DNA of 64,000 nt from an uncultured Allomuricauda sp. (GTDB lineage Bacteria; Bacteroidota; Bacteroidia; Flavobacteriales; Flavobacteriaceae), in NCBI RefSeq assembly GCF_947499695.1, contig NZ_CANMPQ010000001.1, forward strand, positions 1,116,001 to 1,180,000, in the 5' to 3' direction. The notes under the pieces are model-generated. The model saw only the letters and a program-made list of their open reading frames with translations, searched no databases and was not told the DNA's origin. Shown here piece after piece: positions 45,668 to 53,452 of the stretch. Position 1 is the stretch's first letter, and each line of letters begins with the position of its first letter. The position numbers were made by a program, and so were the translations under genes.

Positions 45668-46039
45668 ATGAAACTAGGAGCTTTTTCTATCAGTCTTGCA
45701 GTAAAGAACCTTGAAACTTCAAAGGCATTCTATGAGAAACTCGGTTTTACCGTATTCGCCGGAAGCCAGAATCACAACTACTTTATTTTAAAGAATGGCA
45801 ATGCCCTCATTGGAATTTTCCAAGGAATGTTTGAAAACAACATACTTACTTTTAATCCCGGTTGGAATGAAAACGCGGAAGCTTTACCAGAATTTGATGA
45901 TGTACGAACTATACAAAAGCATTTAAAATCTAGTGGAATTGCGTTGACCTCTGAAACGGATGAAAACGCTTCAGGTCCTGGAAGTTTTACCGTGGTTGAC
46001 CCTGATGGTAACGTCATTCTTGTTGATCAGCATCTTTAG
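45668..46039 (+). CDS. VOC-superfamily (glyoxalase-like) protein
   Basis: A 123-residue protein with the vicinal-oxygen-chelate fold. The start at 45668 (MKLGAFSISLAVKNLETSKA) follows the sodC terminator; an in-frame ATG at 45584 would lie inside sodC. Two beta-alpha-beta-beta-beta modules are visible: SISLAVKNLETSKAFYEKLG...YFILKNGNALIGIFQG and a second ending FTVVDPDGNVILVDQHL with the typical D-P-D-G-N. Metal-ligand residues are weakly defined. Such proteins include dioxygenases, glyoxalases and antibiotic-binding proteins. The MarR-GNAT gene lies 60 bp downstream. Confidence 0.9.
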   Translation: MKLGAFSISLAVKNLETSKAFYEKLGFTVFAGSQNHNYFILKNGNALIGIFQGMFENNILTFNPGWNENAEALPEFDDVRTIQKHLKSSGIALTSETDENASGPGSFTVVDPDGNVILVDQHL

Positions 46040-46060
46040 AACCCTTTACCGTCATATTTC

Positions 46061-46078
46061 TATATTAAATTTAATATA
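46061..46078. promoter_or_regulatory. 18-bp A/T palindrome upstream of the MarR-GNAT gene
   Basis: Perfect palindrome with half-site TATATTAAA. It shares its last base with a second palindrome that reaches into the start codon. It may be the core-promoter side of the operator or a second site. Confidence 0.45.
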
Positions 46079-46101
46079 TTTATGTAACTAGTTACATAAA
46101 T
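46078..46101. promoter_or_regulatory. 24-bp palindromic operator overlapping the MarR-GNAT start
   Basis: Perfect palindrome with half-site ATTTATGTAACT; its right end covers the first two bases of the ATG at 46100. This is the length and symmetry expected for a MarR dimer site, so autorepression by the encoded protein is likely. Confidence 0.65.
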
Positions 46102-47119
46102 GAATGTGCAAAACGATTTCCTACCAGGATTGAAACATTTGGGGTTTACAGCTCGCATCAAAAGACTGAATGAGAAAATAGTTTCAAGCACCTTTGGACA
46201 CTATTCAAACCTAAAAATAAAATTAGAGCCAAATTGGCACGTCATTTTTCTTTTGTTGAAGGAAAAAGGTGAGTTGACCGTAACCGAAATAGCCAATGCT
46301 TTGGGGTTCTCCCATCCTGCCATAATTAAGATTACCAGAAAAATGAAAGATGAAGGTTATTTGGAAACTTACAAGGACCTACTTGATGGAAGAAAAACGC
46401 TGATCAAGATATCGAACAAGGGAGAAAAGGCCCTGCCAGATTTCGAAAAAGAATGGCTCAAAATACAAGAGGTACTTCAAGAGTTTGTAGATGAAGATTT
46501 TTTACAAAAGCTTACTGTCTTGGAACAAAAATTGAATGAACAGAGCTTCGCAGCACGTTATCAAAATCGTTATGGACAAATTGACTCTGAACACGCGTTT
46601 GTTATTCGCAATGCCAAGCCCACTGAACATAGGTATATCGGGCAACTAATGATAGAGGTATATGCAGGACTTGAAGGATTTCCAAATGAGACTGAACAAC
46701 CTGCATATTATCAAACCCTTAAAAACATTGGGGACTTCACCAAAAAACCTGAAGTAGAACTTTTGGTTGCCGTAACCGCAAAAGGTGAAATTATAGGAGG
46801 AGTACTGTATTTCGGAAATATGAACTACTATGGTTCTGGAGGGGCAGCTCCTTCTGAAAAAAATGCATCTGGTTTTAGGCTTTTGGCTGTTCATCCGAAT
46901 GGCAGAGGTTTAGGAGTAGGTAAAGCTCTAAGTTTAGCATGTATACAGAAAGCCAAAGAGAAAAAACATAAAAACGTTATAATCCACACCACAGAATTCA
47001 TGAAAGTGGCCTGGAAAATGTATGAAAGACTGGGCTTCAAAAGAGCTGTGGACCTTGATTTCCTTCAAGGAAAATTAAAAGTTTACGGGTTTCGCTTAAA
47101 AGTGAAATCGCCTTTTTAG
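46100..47119 (+). CDS. MarR regulator - GNAT acetyltransferase fusion
   Basis: A 339-residue two-domain protein. Residues ~1-150: MarR winged helix (VTEIANALGFSHPAIIKITR recognition region, then wing EGYLETYKDLLDGRKTLIKI with the D-G-R-K turn). Residues ~165-339: GNAT acetyltransferase (FRLLAVHPNGRGLGVGKALS is the acetyl-CoA loop; FMKVAWKMYERLGFKRA is motif B). The ATG at 46100 is the natural start; a 24-bp palindrome overlaps it. Fused MarR-GNAT proteins are known in several phyla; the acetylated molecule and the inducer are not. The promoter was not clearly found. Confidence 0.92.
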   Translation: MNVQNDFLPGLKHLGFTARIKRLNEKIVSSTFGHYSNLKIKLEPNWHVIFLLLKEKGELTVTEIANALGFSHPAIIKITRKMKDEGYLETYKDLLDGRKTLIKISNKGEKALPDFEKEWLKIQEVLQEFVDEDFLQKLTVLEQKLNEQSFAARYQNRYGQIDSEHAFVIRNAKPTEHRYIGQLMIEVYAGLEGFPNETEQPAYYQTLKNIGDFTKKPEVELLVAVTAKGEIIGGVLYFGNMNYYGSGGAAPSEKNASGFRLLAVHPNGRGLGVGKALSLACIQKAKEKKHKNVIIHTTEFMKVAWKMYERLGFKRAVDLDFLQGKLKVYGFRLKVKSPF

Positions 47120-47142
47120 CTGGAGAGTTTCTAGATATTGAT

Positions 47143-47174
47143 AAAAAAGAACGACCTGGTTACCCAAGTCGCTC
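47143..47174 (-). terminator. Terminator of ompW (minus strand)
   Basis: Imperfect hairpin GAGCGACTTGGG / ACCAGGTCGTTC (minus-strand reading, one mismatch) followed by a T run on the minus strand, 31 bp after the ompW stop. Confidence 0.6.
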
Positions 47175-47204
47175 CTTTAATCAACTAAAATCAATACTCA
47201 AAAA

Positions 47205-47852
47205 TTACAATTTAACCCCTACCCCAAAACCAATAATCCATGGGTTTATATCTACATCTGCTCCGACTGTTGCTCCAAGTGCAGTGGTAGCGTTTACCGT
47301 GGCATCTGTGCTAAGAAATAATTTTTTAACATCCGCATTTAAGAACCATTTGTCATTCAACATAAAATCAAACCCGGCCTGCAGAGCATAGCCAACGGAG
47401 GTATCGTAGTCCACATCATCTGCAACAGGTCCCTCGTCAACACCATAAAACAATGTTAGGTTAAGTCCTGCTCCCACATATGGAATAAAGTCTCCACCTG
47501 TAAAATGGTATTGTCCAGTCAAGGTCGGAGGAAGCAACCATACATGTCCTAGATCAATATCCCCGGCAGATGTTCCCACTGCTTCAACATTATGTTTGGT
47601 AGTTGCTAAAATCAGTTCTAAAGACCAATTTTCATCGAAGAAATATGAAATATCAAATTCAGGAACAATGGTTGTTGAAATTGAGGCGTCACCTCCAATT
47701 GCTTCAATATCTGCACTCTCATCTGGGGTTACTACTATTCCACGCAGTCTAAACTGCCAAGGACTTTCGTTAGTATCAGCCGATTCCTGGGCCATGATAA
47801 AGGTCGACATACCAAAAAGTAGCATGATTGAACAAATAACTAGTTTTTTCAT
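47205..47852 (-). CDS. ompW: OmpW-family outer membrane protein
   Basis: A 215-residue eight-stranded outer-membrane barrel. Signal peptide MKKLVICSIMLLFGMSTFIM then AQE. OmpW signatures: WQFRLRGIVVTPDES near the N-terminus, WLLPPTLTGQYHF in the middle, FIPYVGAGLNLTLFYG, and the terminal GFGVGVKL strand. OmpW forms a narrow channel for small hydrophobic compounds and is often iron- or stress-responsive. It stands alone, with a TAnnTTTG box upstream and a hairpin downstream. Confidence 0.93.
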   Translation of the reverse strand: MKKLVICSIMLLFGMSTFIMAQESADTNESPWQFRLRGIVVTPDESADIEAIGGDASISTTIVPEFDISYFFDENWSLELILATTKHNVEAVGTSAGDIDLGHVWLLPPTLTGQYHFTGGDFIPYVGAGLNLTLFYGVDEGPVADDVDYDTSVGYALQAGFDFMLNDKWFLNADVKKLFLSTDATVNATTALGATVGADVDINPWIIGFGVGVKL

Positions 47853-47874
47853 TGTGCTGTGTTTTAAAATTTGT

Positions 47875-47882
47875 CAAAACTA
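47875..47882 (-). promoter_or_regulatory. -7 box of ompW
   Basis: On the minus strand this reads TAGTTTTG, an exact TAnnTTTG match, 22 bp before the ompW start codon. No clear -33 element. Confidence 0.45.
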
Positions 47883-48031
47883 CCTCTAGGGTAATTCAGA
47901 GAATATGATCTTTATCATTGTCCTTCTTTTTTGATTCCAAAATTTCATTTACATTGGTTATCATTGGAAATCAGTCCTCTTTTTTCGCTACAACGAGAAA
48001 TGGGTAATTTGCAAGACCTAAACGAGCATCC

Positions 48032-48574
48032 ATGGTTGATATAATGTCTTTTAAACAGGAAATCTTGATTACCTTAATTCTAACGGTCGTCATTTTTGGT
48101 CTTAATTTATTAAGTAAACATGCGATTCGTCGGTTCGGAAGAACTAGTGCAATCGACCTAAATAGCCGAAAGATTATTTTTTATTTAAGTAATCTGTTTT
48201 TTTACGGACTCGGTATTATTTTACTTGGTTTCATATGGGGTATCAATCTTCAACAGTTTTCGGTATTCATCTCTTCTGTATTGGCCATAGTTGGGATAGG
48301 GTTCGTTGCCCAATGGTCCATTCTCTCTAACTTAACGGCCAGTGTGATTCTATTTTTTAGTCACCCCCTGCGACTTGGAGACCGTATTAGAGTTATGGAT
48401 AGCGATTTCGACTGGACGGGAAAAGTTGAGGACATTAGTGGTTTTTACCTTTTTATGCGCACAGATGATGGTAGAAGGATTAGCATTCCCACTAACCTTG
48501 TAATTCAAAAAGGTATCGAGATTTTACAACCTGATGAAAATGAAGTTACTGCGCCGGAGAAAATAGAATCCTGA
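48032..48574 (+). CDS. MscS-type mechanosensitive channel (small)
   Basis: A 180-residue inner-membrane channel of the MscS family, which opens under membrane tension. Three hydrophobic segments (about 10-25, 48-70 and 76-92) are followed by the MscS beta domain with FFSHPLRLGDRIRV and GKVEDISGFYLFMRTDDGRR then IPTNLVIQKGIEIL. The pore helix shows the Gly/Ala-rich SSVLAIVGIGFVAQWSILSN. It is shorter than E. coli MscS (286 aa), lacking much of the C-terminal cage. The start is at 48032 or 48044. It probably stands alone; the next gene is 68 bp away. Confidence 0.93.
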   Translation: MVDIMSFKQEILITLILTVVIFGLNLLSKHAIRRFGRTSAIDLNSRKIIFYLSNLFFYGLGIILLGFIWGINLQQFSVFISSVLAIVGIGFVAQWSILSNLTASVILFFSHPLRLGDRIRVMDSDFDWTGKVEDISGFYLFMRTDDGRRISIPTNLVIQKGIEILQPDENEVTAPEKIES

Positions 48575-48642
48575 CAAATACCATTAAATACCTAAGGGAA
48601 GTCCTATAATTTGTTTTATTTTGAAACGTAAACATTAACCTA

Positions 48643-49827
48643 ATGAACCCTTCTGCTTCTGGTTGGATCAATAAATTTGGGCATCTTGTAAAAAGTGTAC
48701 CCGATGCCTTTCCAAATTTTGAAAGCCTTTACCAAGAACTCAAAAGAAACGGGTTTGTTTATGGAATTCATATTGATATCCCGCCATTCATCAGTGTTGA
48801 GCATCAATTAACCGAGGATGAAGTAGCAAAAATTAATCTGCTTACCGCTCTATACTATACTTATCAATTCGATAAGCAAGAAAGTGATTTCGAACTTTTT
48901 GTAAATACGGTTTTCGGGTATTACCAATCGTTAGAGGTAGGTAAAATTTCGTTTCTCAATAAGATTTTGACGGGGAGTCATACAGAATCCCAACTTGAAA
49001 AGCTCATAGATTCTCGAATTTATCTAGGTGGAAACGCGTTCAATCGTGCTTTTGGCAACAGTCTTACCAATTCACTTCTGTATGTTGATGTTCTTATCTT
49101 CAGAATTTATCTTTTAGGTCAACGATCTTTGATAGAGCATGCCCAACTTTTGGAATATGTTACCATCAATATTGCATATCAAGCTTTAAATTCCAAAGAA
49201 GTCCAAAAAGAAGATGCCAAACTTATTCAGCTTTTGGGTTCGTCACTCACCTATTTAAATTTAGATGATGCAAATTATGAAGGTAATTATCATGATTTGT
49301 TGCAATACAATTTCACTGACTGTGAGAAAGATTATTTTTTGGATATGGCATGTTTGACCTTGTGGGAAGACAAGCAAATCGATCACGCAGAATCCGAGTA
49401 TATTTTTCATCTTGGAAGGGATTTGGAAAGGTCCAAAAAAGAGGTCGATTCGGCCATGGATTTCGTTCAGTTTTTCTTCAAAAAAAACAAGTCGAAAATT
49501 GGGTATTTAAATGACAAAAATGTCGCTGTTCAATTCTACGAAGGAATGTCCAAAAATGTTGGAAAATTAATTTTAAGAAACAGCAAAAGATTAAAAAAGG
49601 AATTGGCAGAAAGCAAGGAATTAGTTTCACTTTTATCCAAGTCCGCAACCAAGGAATTGAATGCGGATGAAAGGAAAAAAATTCAAAATCAATTGTTGGA
49701 TATTTTTAAGACCATTCCCTCGTTGGCTATTTTTATGCTTCCAGGTGGAGCTGTATTATTGCCTATTTTCATCAAGTTAATTCCTAAATTGCTACCTTCC
49801 GCTTTCGATGATAACAGAGTAGACTAA
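48643..49827 (+). CDS. LETM1-related protein
   Basis: A 394-residue mostly helical protein. The C-terminus (about 355-390) carries the LETM1-like segment FKTIPSLAIFMLPGGAVLLP and IFIKLIPKLLPSAF, as in flavobacterial 'LETM1-related biofilm-associated' proteins. The long N-terminal region (helices such as SLLYVDVLIFRIYLLGQRSL) has no recognised catalytic motif. LETM1 in mitochondria is a cation/proton antiporter component; no transporter activity can be claimed here, as there is only one hydrophobic block. After the stop are two small hairpins (around 49843-49873), too weak to call a terminator; the next gene is convergent. Confidence 0.88.
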   Translation: MNPSASGWINKFGHLVKSVPDAFPNFESLYQELKRNGFVYGIHIDIPPFISVEHQLTEDEVAKINLLTALYYTYQFDKQESDFELFVNTVFGYYQSLEVGKISFLNKILTGSHTESQLEKLIDSRIYLGGNAFNRAFGNSLTNSLLYVDVLIFRIYLLGQRSLIEHAQLLEYVTINIAYQALNSKEVQKEDAKLIQLLGSSLTYLNLDDANYEGNYHDLLQYNFTDCEKDYFLDMACLTLWEDKQIDHAESEYIFHLGRDLERSKKEVDSAMDFVQFFFKKNKSKIGYLNDKNVAVQFYEGMSKNVGKLILRNSKRLKKELAESKELVSLLSKSATKELNADERKKIQNQLLDIFKTIPSLAIFMLPGGAVLLPIFIKLIPKLLPSAFDDNRVD

Positions 49828-49923
49828 ATTTCTTTGATTTTAGGCTAAAAAGCCACTATAAGAAAAACTTATAATTGATTTGTAATGACTTTATTAAATT
49901 GGTATTCAGATTTTTAAATATAA

Positions 49924-50679
49924 TTATTCCAACCATAACTTAAAGTCTTTCACACGCTCCCTACTTACTATGATTTCTTGCTCATTAAAGCGGTTCAGCT
50001 TAATTTGAAGTCGGGAATTCGTATACGAAATGATGTCATTGATGTGATTGACGTTCACATAAAACTTTCTGCTTATTCTAAAAAAAGTTTTTGGAGACAA
50101 CTCCTCCTCCAACTGCTCAAGGGTAGTATCCAACAAATAATTCCTGCCATCCAAAGTTGCTGCATATGTGCCTTTGTTCTCGCTATAAAAACATTCCACA
50201 TCATCTGCATTTATGATCTTAAGATGCTGCCCCACCTTCACCGTAAATCGTTTTTTGTATTCCCTTTCCAAAGGGTTTACCAACAGCTTTTTTATGTCAT
50301 TAAAATCGACTGCGATTTTTTGGTTTTCGGGTTTAAAATTTTGATACTTTTTTACTGCTATTTCAAGCTCATCATCATCAATAGGTTTCAACAAATAATC
50401 GATGCTATTTAACTTAAAAGCCTGGAGTGCATATTCGTCATAAGCCGTAGTAAAAATGATTGCACTTTTTACCTCGATGATATCGAAAATTTCAAATGAA
50501 AGACCATCCGATAATTGGATGTCCAAAAAAATCAAATCGGGATGTTGATTGTTCTGAAACCATTCAATCGATTCTTCAACTGAGTGAAGCATTATTGATA
50601 CCTCAACATCCAATTCGGAAAGTAACCTGTTCAATCTTCTTGCGGCAGGTTTTTCGTCTTCTATGATTATAGCGTGCAT
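49924..50679 (-). CDS. LytTR-family response regulator
   Basis: A 251-residue response regulator of the LytR/AlgR type. The receiver domain has the acidic pair (IIIEDE), phospho-acceptor Asp53 in LIFLDIQLSDG, a Thr near 77 (IIFTTAYDEY) and Lys98 in YLLKPI. The LytTR DNA-binding domain covers about residues 140-251 (VKVGQHLKIINADDVECFYS, RISRKFYVNVNHI, IIVSRERVKDFKLWLE). It is the last gene of a minus-strand unit headed by a TPR protein and a LytS-type histidine kinase, with four 2TM genes in between, so it is the cognate regulator of that kinase. Confidence 0.94.
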   Translation of the reverse strand: MHAIIIEDEKPAARRLNRLLSELDVEVSIMLHSVEESIEWFQNNQHPDLIFLDIQLSDGLSFEIFDIIEVKSAIIFTTAYDEYALQAFKLNSIDYLLKPIDDDELEIAVKKYQNFKPENQKIAVDFNDIKKLLVNPLEREYKKRFTVKVGQHLKIINADDVECFYSENKGTYAATLDGRNYLLDTTLEQLEEELSPKTFFRISRKFYVNVNHINDIISYTNSRLQIKLNRFNEQEIIVSRERVKDFKLWLE

Positions 50680-50697
50680 TTGTTAGGTAATTTATTA

Positions 50698-51027
50698 TTA
50701 TCGGTATTTTTTTTGCTCTTCTTCCTCTTCCTCCATGTATTTCCGAATCTGCCTTTCTTCCCAGTTTTTAAGAAAGGGTACTTTATTTCTGTTAAGAATT
50801 AGGGCATGGATTACAATTATTAGTCCCCAAATGGCAAAATTACTGTGGATCCAATCAAAATAATAGGTCTCCTTAGGAAACCATTCTGGCATAAAAGGAT
50901 GCAACCATCCGCTTTTAAAGAGATAAAATATCCCGTTGATTATAACGAAAATCTTAAGGTGATTGTAGAAGCCCTTTAGCTCTTTGACCCTTTTCTTGGC
51001 GCGTTCGTATTTTTGGATATCCATCAT
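50698..51027 (-). CDS. 2TM-domain protein, copy A (most divergent)
   Basis: A 109-residue membrane protein. It keeps the N-terminal signature KYERAKKRVKELKGFYNHLK, a first hydrophobic segment (IFVIINGIFYLF), a longer polar loop than its sisters (MPEWFPKETYYFDWIHSNF), the second segment AIWGLIIVIHALIL with the conserved His (His74), and the tail NWEERQIRKYMEEEEEE. The G-W-G turn before the second segment, seen in the other copies, is lost. It lies 18 bp before the response regulator start. Function unknown; the domain (2TM) is common in Flavobacteria near LytTR systems. Confidence 0.88.
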   Translation of the reverse strand: MMDIQKYERAKKRVKELKGFYNHLKIFVIINGIFYLFKSGWLHPFMPEWFPKETYYFDWIHSNFAIWGLIIVIHALILNRNKVPFLKNWEERQIRKYMEEEEEEQKKYR

Positions 51028-51073
51028 GACGGCAGCTTAAATAAACTTACATTAATTCTAACTGTCTTTCTCA

Positions 51074-51379
51074 TTATTTGAACTTGTCCATTTCTTTTTT
51101 ATCCTTATCGATGTATTTCTGGATTTGTCGCTCCTCCCAACCTCTCCCAAATAAAAGATTAAATCCAAAGACTTTGGATGCATGGAACAACAGCCCTATG
51201 CCCCAGCCTACCAATGTTACAAAATGAGGCCACTGCCAAAAATCATCCGTATTTCTATAAATATTAACCAATATAACAGCGTTAATAAGAGTATATATGG
51301 ATAAGTGGATGTAAAATCCCTTCATTTCCTCAACCTGTTTTTTAGCTCGTTTGTACTTGTCTTTATTAAAATTTTCCAT
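51074..51379 (-). CDS. 2TM-domain protein, copy B
   Basis: A 101-residue membrane protein from the ATG at 51379 (MENFNKDKYKRAKKQVEEMK); an upstream ATG at 51391 would overlap the previous gene by 10 bp and is less likely. Layout: basic amphipathic N-terminal helix, first hydrophobic segment (IYTLINAVILVNIY), loop NTDDFWQW, second segment with VGWGIGLLFHASKVFGFN (His66), then GWEERQIQKYIDKDKKEMDK. It starts just after copy C, with the stop of C at 51382. No catalytic motif. Function unknown. Confidence 0.88.
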   Translation of the reverse strand: MENFNKDKYKRAKKQVEEMKGFYIHLSIYTLINAVILVNIYRNTDDFWQWPHFVTLVGWGIGLLFHASKVFGFNLLFGRGWEERQIQKYIDKDKKEMDKFK

Positions 51380-51381
51380 AA

Positions 51382-51684
51382 TTATCTCCATTTTTTTGTG
51401 TTCTCATCTTCATTCATCAACTCCTTTATCTTGCGTTCTTCCCAACTCTTTCCAAAAAACGGATTGAGATTGAAGGTGCATAAAGCATGAAATACAATTC
51501 CGATACCCCATCCGAAAGCGGCCCATAAAAACCACATGTATCGAAAATCGTTTACAACATAGTTGATAATCGCTAGGGCAGATATCACCATGATATAGGA
51601 CCATAGGTTGGCATAAAACTTCTTTAACTCATCAACTCTTCCTTTAGCCCTTATATACTTACTTTCTTTTTTTGATTGTTCCAT
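51382..51684 (-). CDS. 2TM-domain protein, copy C
   Basis: A 100-residue membrane protein. N-terminal KYIRAKGRVDELKKFYANLW, first hydrophobic segment YIMVISALAIINYVV, then FGWGIGIVFHALCTFNLNP (His66), and the C-terminal GKSWEERKIKELMNEDENTK. It is closer to copy D and the kinase tail than A or B are. It is 38 bp after copy D in the same unit. Function unknown. Confidence 0.9.
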   Translation of the reverse strand: MEQSKKESKYIRAKGRVDELKKFYANLWSYIMVISALAIINYVVNDFRYMWFLWAAFGWGIGIVFHALCTFNLNPFFGKSWEERKIKELMNEDENTKKWR

Positions 51685-51722
51685 TTTGGTTGGTGTTGCA
51701 AATTATTAAATATAAGTAATCG

Positions 51723-52001
51723 TTAAAATTTATCGTCCTGCATCAATTCTTCAATTTTGCGGGCTTCCCAGTTTTTCCCAAGAATGGGATTATAACCAGT
51801 TACGTGCATCCAATGAAGCACCAATCCAAAACCCCAACCCAAAGCAGGGAATATAGCCCAGATAAAACTTGTGGTTTGGTAATTTATGTAGGCTAGAAAG
51901 GGAATCACCAAACAATAAGTCACTAAATTATTGTAGAAGCCTTTTAGCTCTTTTACCTTCTCTTTAGCTCTTTCGTATCTGTATTCGTCTTGAGTTTTCA
52001 T
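51723..52001 (-). CDS. 2TM-domain protein, copy D (closest to the kinase tail)
   Basis: A 92-residue membrane protein. YRYERAKEKVKELKGFYNNL, first segment YCLVIPFLAYINY, second FPALGWGFGLVLHWMHVTGY (His63), tail GKNWEARKIEELMQDD (WEAR instead of WEER). Side by side with the last 88 residues of the kinase, it matches over the whole length: the kinase reads YCIVIPFLWWLN and GWGFGVLAHGM at the same places. A 126-bp gap separates it from the kinase; no promoter box was seen in it. Function unknown. Confidence 0.9.
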   Translation of the reverse strand: MKTQDEYRYERAKEKVKELKGFYNNLVTYCLVIPFLAYINYQTTSFIWAIFPALGWGFGLVLHWMHVTGYNPILGKNWEARKIEELMQDDKF

Positions 52002-52127
52002 ATGTTTTGTTTTTAGATGTATTTATTATTACACCTCAAAATTCCATATAAATAAGGGGTAGTAAAAAAATGGATTCGCGAACTGTTGTTTTACCTGGAT
52101 GAACTGTATTGAAATGTCAAAATGGCA

Positions 52128-53450
52128 TTAAAAATCATCCTGGTCCATCAGTTCCTGAATCTTACGTTCCTCCCAACGCTTACCCCAAAGTGGGTTGTAA
52201 CCGAAGGCCTCCATTCCATGGGCGAGTACGCCAAAGCCCCAACCCAAAGTAGGGAAAAAGGCCCATAAAAAATCAGTGGTTCTTAAATTGAGCCACCATA
52301 AAAAGGGAATTACAATACAATAGGCTGTTAAATTGGAGTAGAACTCCTTTATACCCTTCACCCTTTCTTTGGCCTTTAAATAACGTTTCTCCTCAATAAA
52401 GCTTTGTTGAGTTTCCATTACCGAAATTTGCTCCGTAAGGATGGGAAGCCCCACACTGAATTCAGATTTGGTTTTGGTTATAAAAACTTCACGATCAGTG
52501 AGAATACCGTACCGTTGTTTAATGTTTTGAAGTCCAACTCCACTGCTTTTTTTAACGACCTGCTTTTCTTGCAGATTATTGCGCACAATCAACATCCCAT
52601 CTTGTTCAATGACTTTTAAATGCAGAGGTTTGCCTGCGGTAACGATATTATGCTTTACTGCATTTTCCAATAACAGCTGCAGTGATAATGGGACTATTTT
52701 GGCGTCTGGGACACTACAATTATCTGGGATTTCAAAAACAATACTGTCTTCAAATCGCATTTTCAAAAGTCTTACATAGGTACGCGCAAAATTGAGTTCC
52801 TCATCAACAGTTACAAGGTCCTTGTTTTTCTGTTCAAGTACGTATCGATATACTTTGGACAATGAGGTAGTGAATTTTTGTGCTTGAGTTGGGTCCTCTT
52901 CAATCAAACTGGTCAATACGTTTAGACTGTTGAAGAGAAAATGAGGATCCAGCTGATTTTTTAAAGCATCAAATCTTGCAGAGGCTGTTCCCGCAATAAT
53001 TTTTTGCTTTTTGACCTCCTTTTTTTGAAGTGCCCGATAAAAATAAAAGGCATGCGTAAAAAGGGAAGCAATGATGGTAATAACAATAGCTATAATGTAT
53101 GAATCCACCGTTTCTTCTCTTAGGAATTCCGTGATGGACAAACCTTGGTAATAGAAATGAACCAAATAACGCAGTATTCCAAAGGTAATAATGGTAAGAA
53201 AAAAGGAACCTATAGCACCTATCCACAGTCGCTTTTTTGGGTCTTTCTCCCAAGAATAACGAATGTCCATCCCATCATAATAGTAAGAGTTGACAACTGT
53301 TAAACCAAACGAAAAAATAAAGCTAATGATGATGTCTCTTACAACACTATCAAAAGAATAGTCGCCATCCCCAAAGACAAAAATGCTTAGGATGGCGACA
53401 AATGCCGTTATCAATAAAGAAACCTTGACAACCTTGATAAAGTTACGCAT
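52128..53450 (-). CDS. LytS-type sensor histidine kinase with C-terminal 2TM domain
   Basis: A 440-residue inner-membrane sensor kinase. Four hydrophobic segments (about 8-28, 36-56, 74-100, 117-140) form the sensor. The His_kinase core follows: phospho-acceptor His170 in NQLDPHFLFNSLNVL, ATP-site LLENAVKHNIV (about 260-270) and GVGLQNIKQRYG. Residues ~353-440 are a complete 2TM domain (RYLKAKERVKGIKEFYSNL, GWGFGVLAHGMEAFGYNP, GKRWEERKIQELM) fused behind the kinase, placing the ATPase core between two membrane blocks. It starts 2 bp after the TPR gene and the response regulator ends the unit. The signal is unknown. Confidence 0.94.
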   Translation of the reverse strand: MRNFIKVVKVSLLITAFVAILSIFVFGDGDYSFDSVVRDIIISFIFSFGLTVVNSYYYDGMDIRYSWEKDPKKRLWIGAIGSFFLTIITFGILRYLVHFYYQGLSITEFLREETVDSYIIAIVITIIASLFTHAFYFYRALQKKEVKKQKIIAGTASARFDALKNQLDPHFLFNSLNVLTSLIEEDPTQAQKFTTSLSKVYRYVLEQKNKDLVTVDEELNFARTYVRLLKMRFEDSIVFEIPDNCSVPDAKIVPLSLQLLLENAVKHNIVTAGKPLHLKVIEQDGMLIVRNNLQEKQVVKKSSGVGLQNIKQRYGILTDREVFITKTKSEFSVGLPILTEQISVMETQQSFIEEKRYLKAKERVKGIKEFYSNLTAYCIVIPFLWWLNLRTTDFLWAFFPTLGWGFGVLAHGMEAFGYNPLWGKRWEERKIQELMDQDDF

Positions 53451-53452
53451 AC

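Noticed and set aside
49843..49873. Two small hairpins after the LETM1-related gene
   Set aside because: Stems of 4 and 6 bases, mostly A/T, without a T run; not enough for a terminator call.
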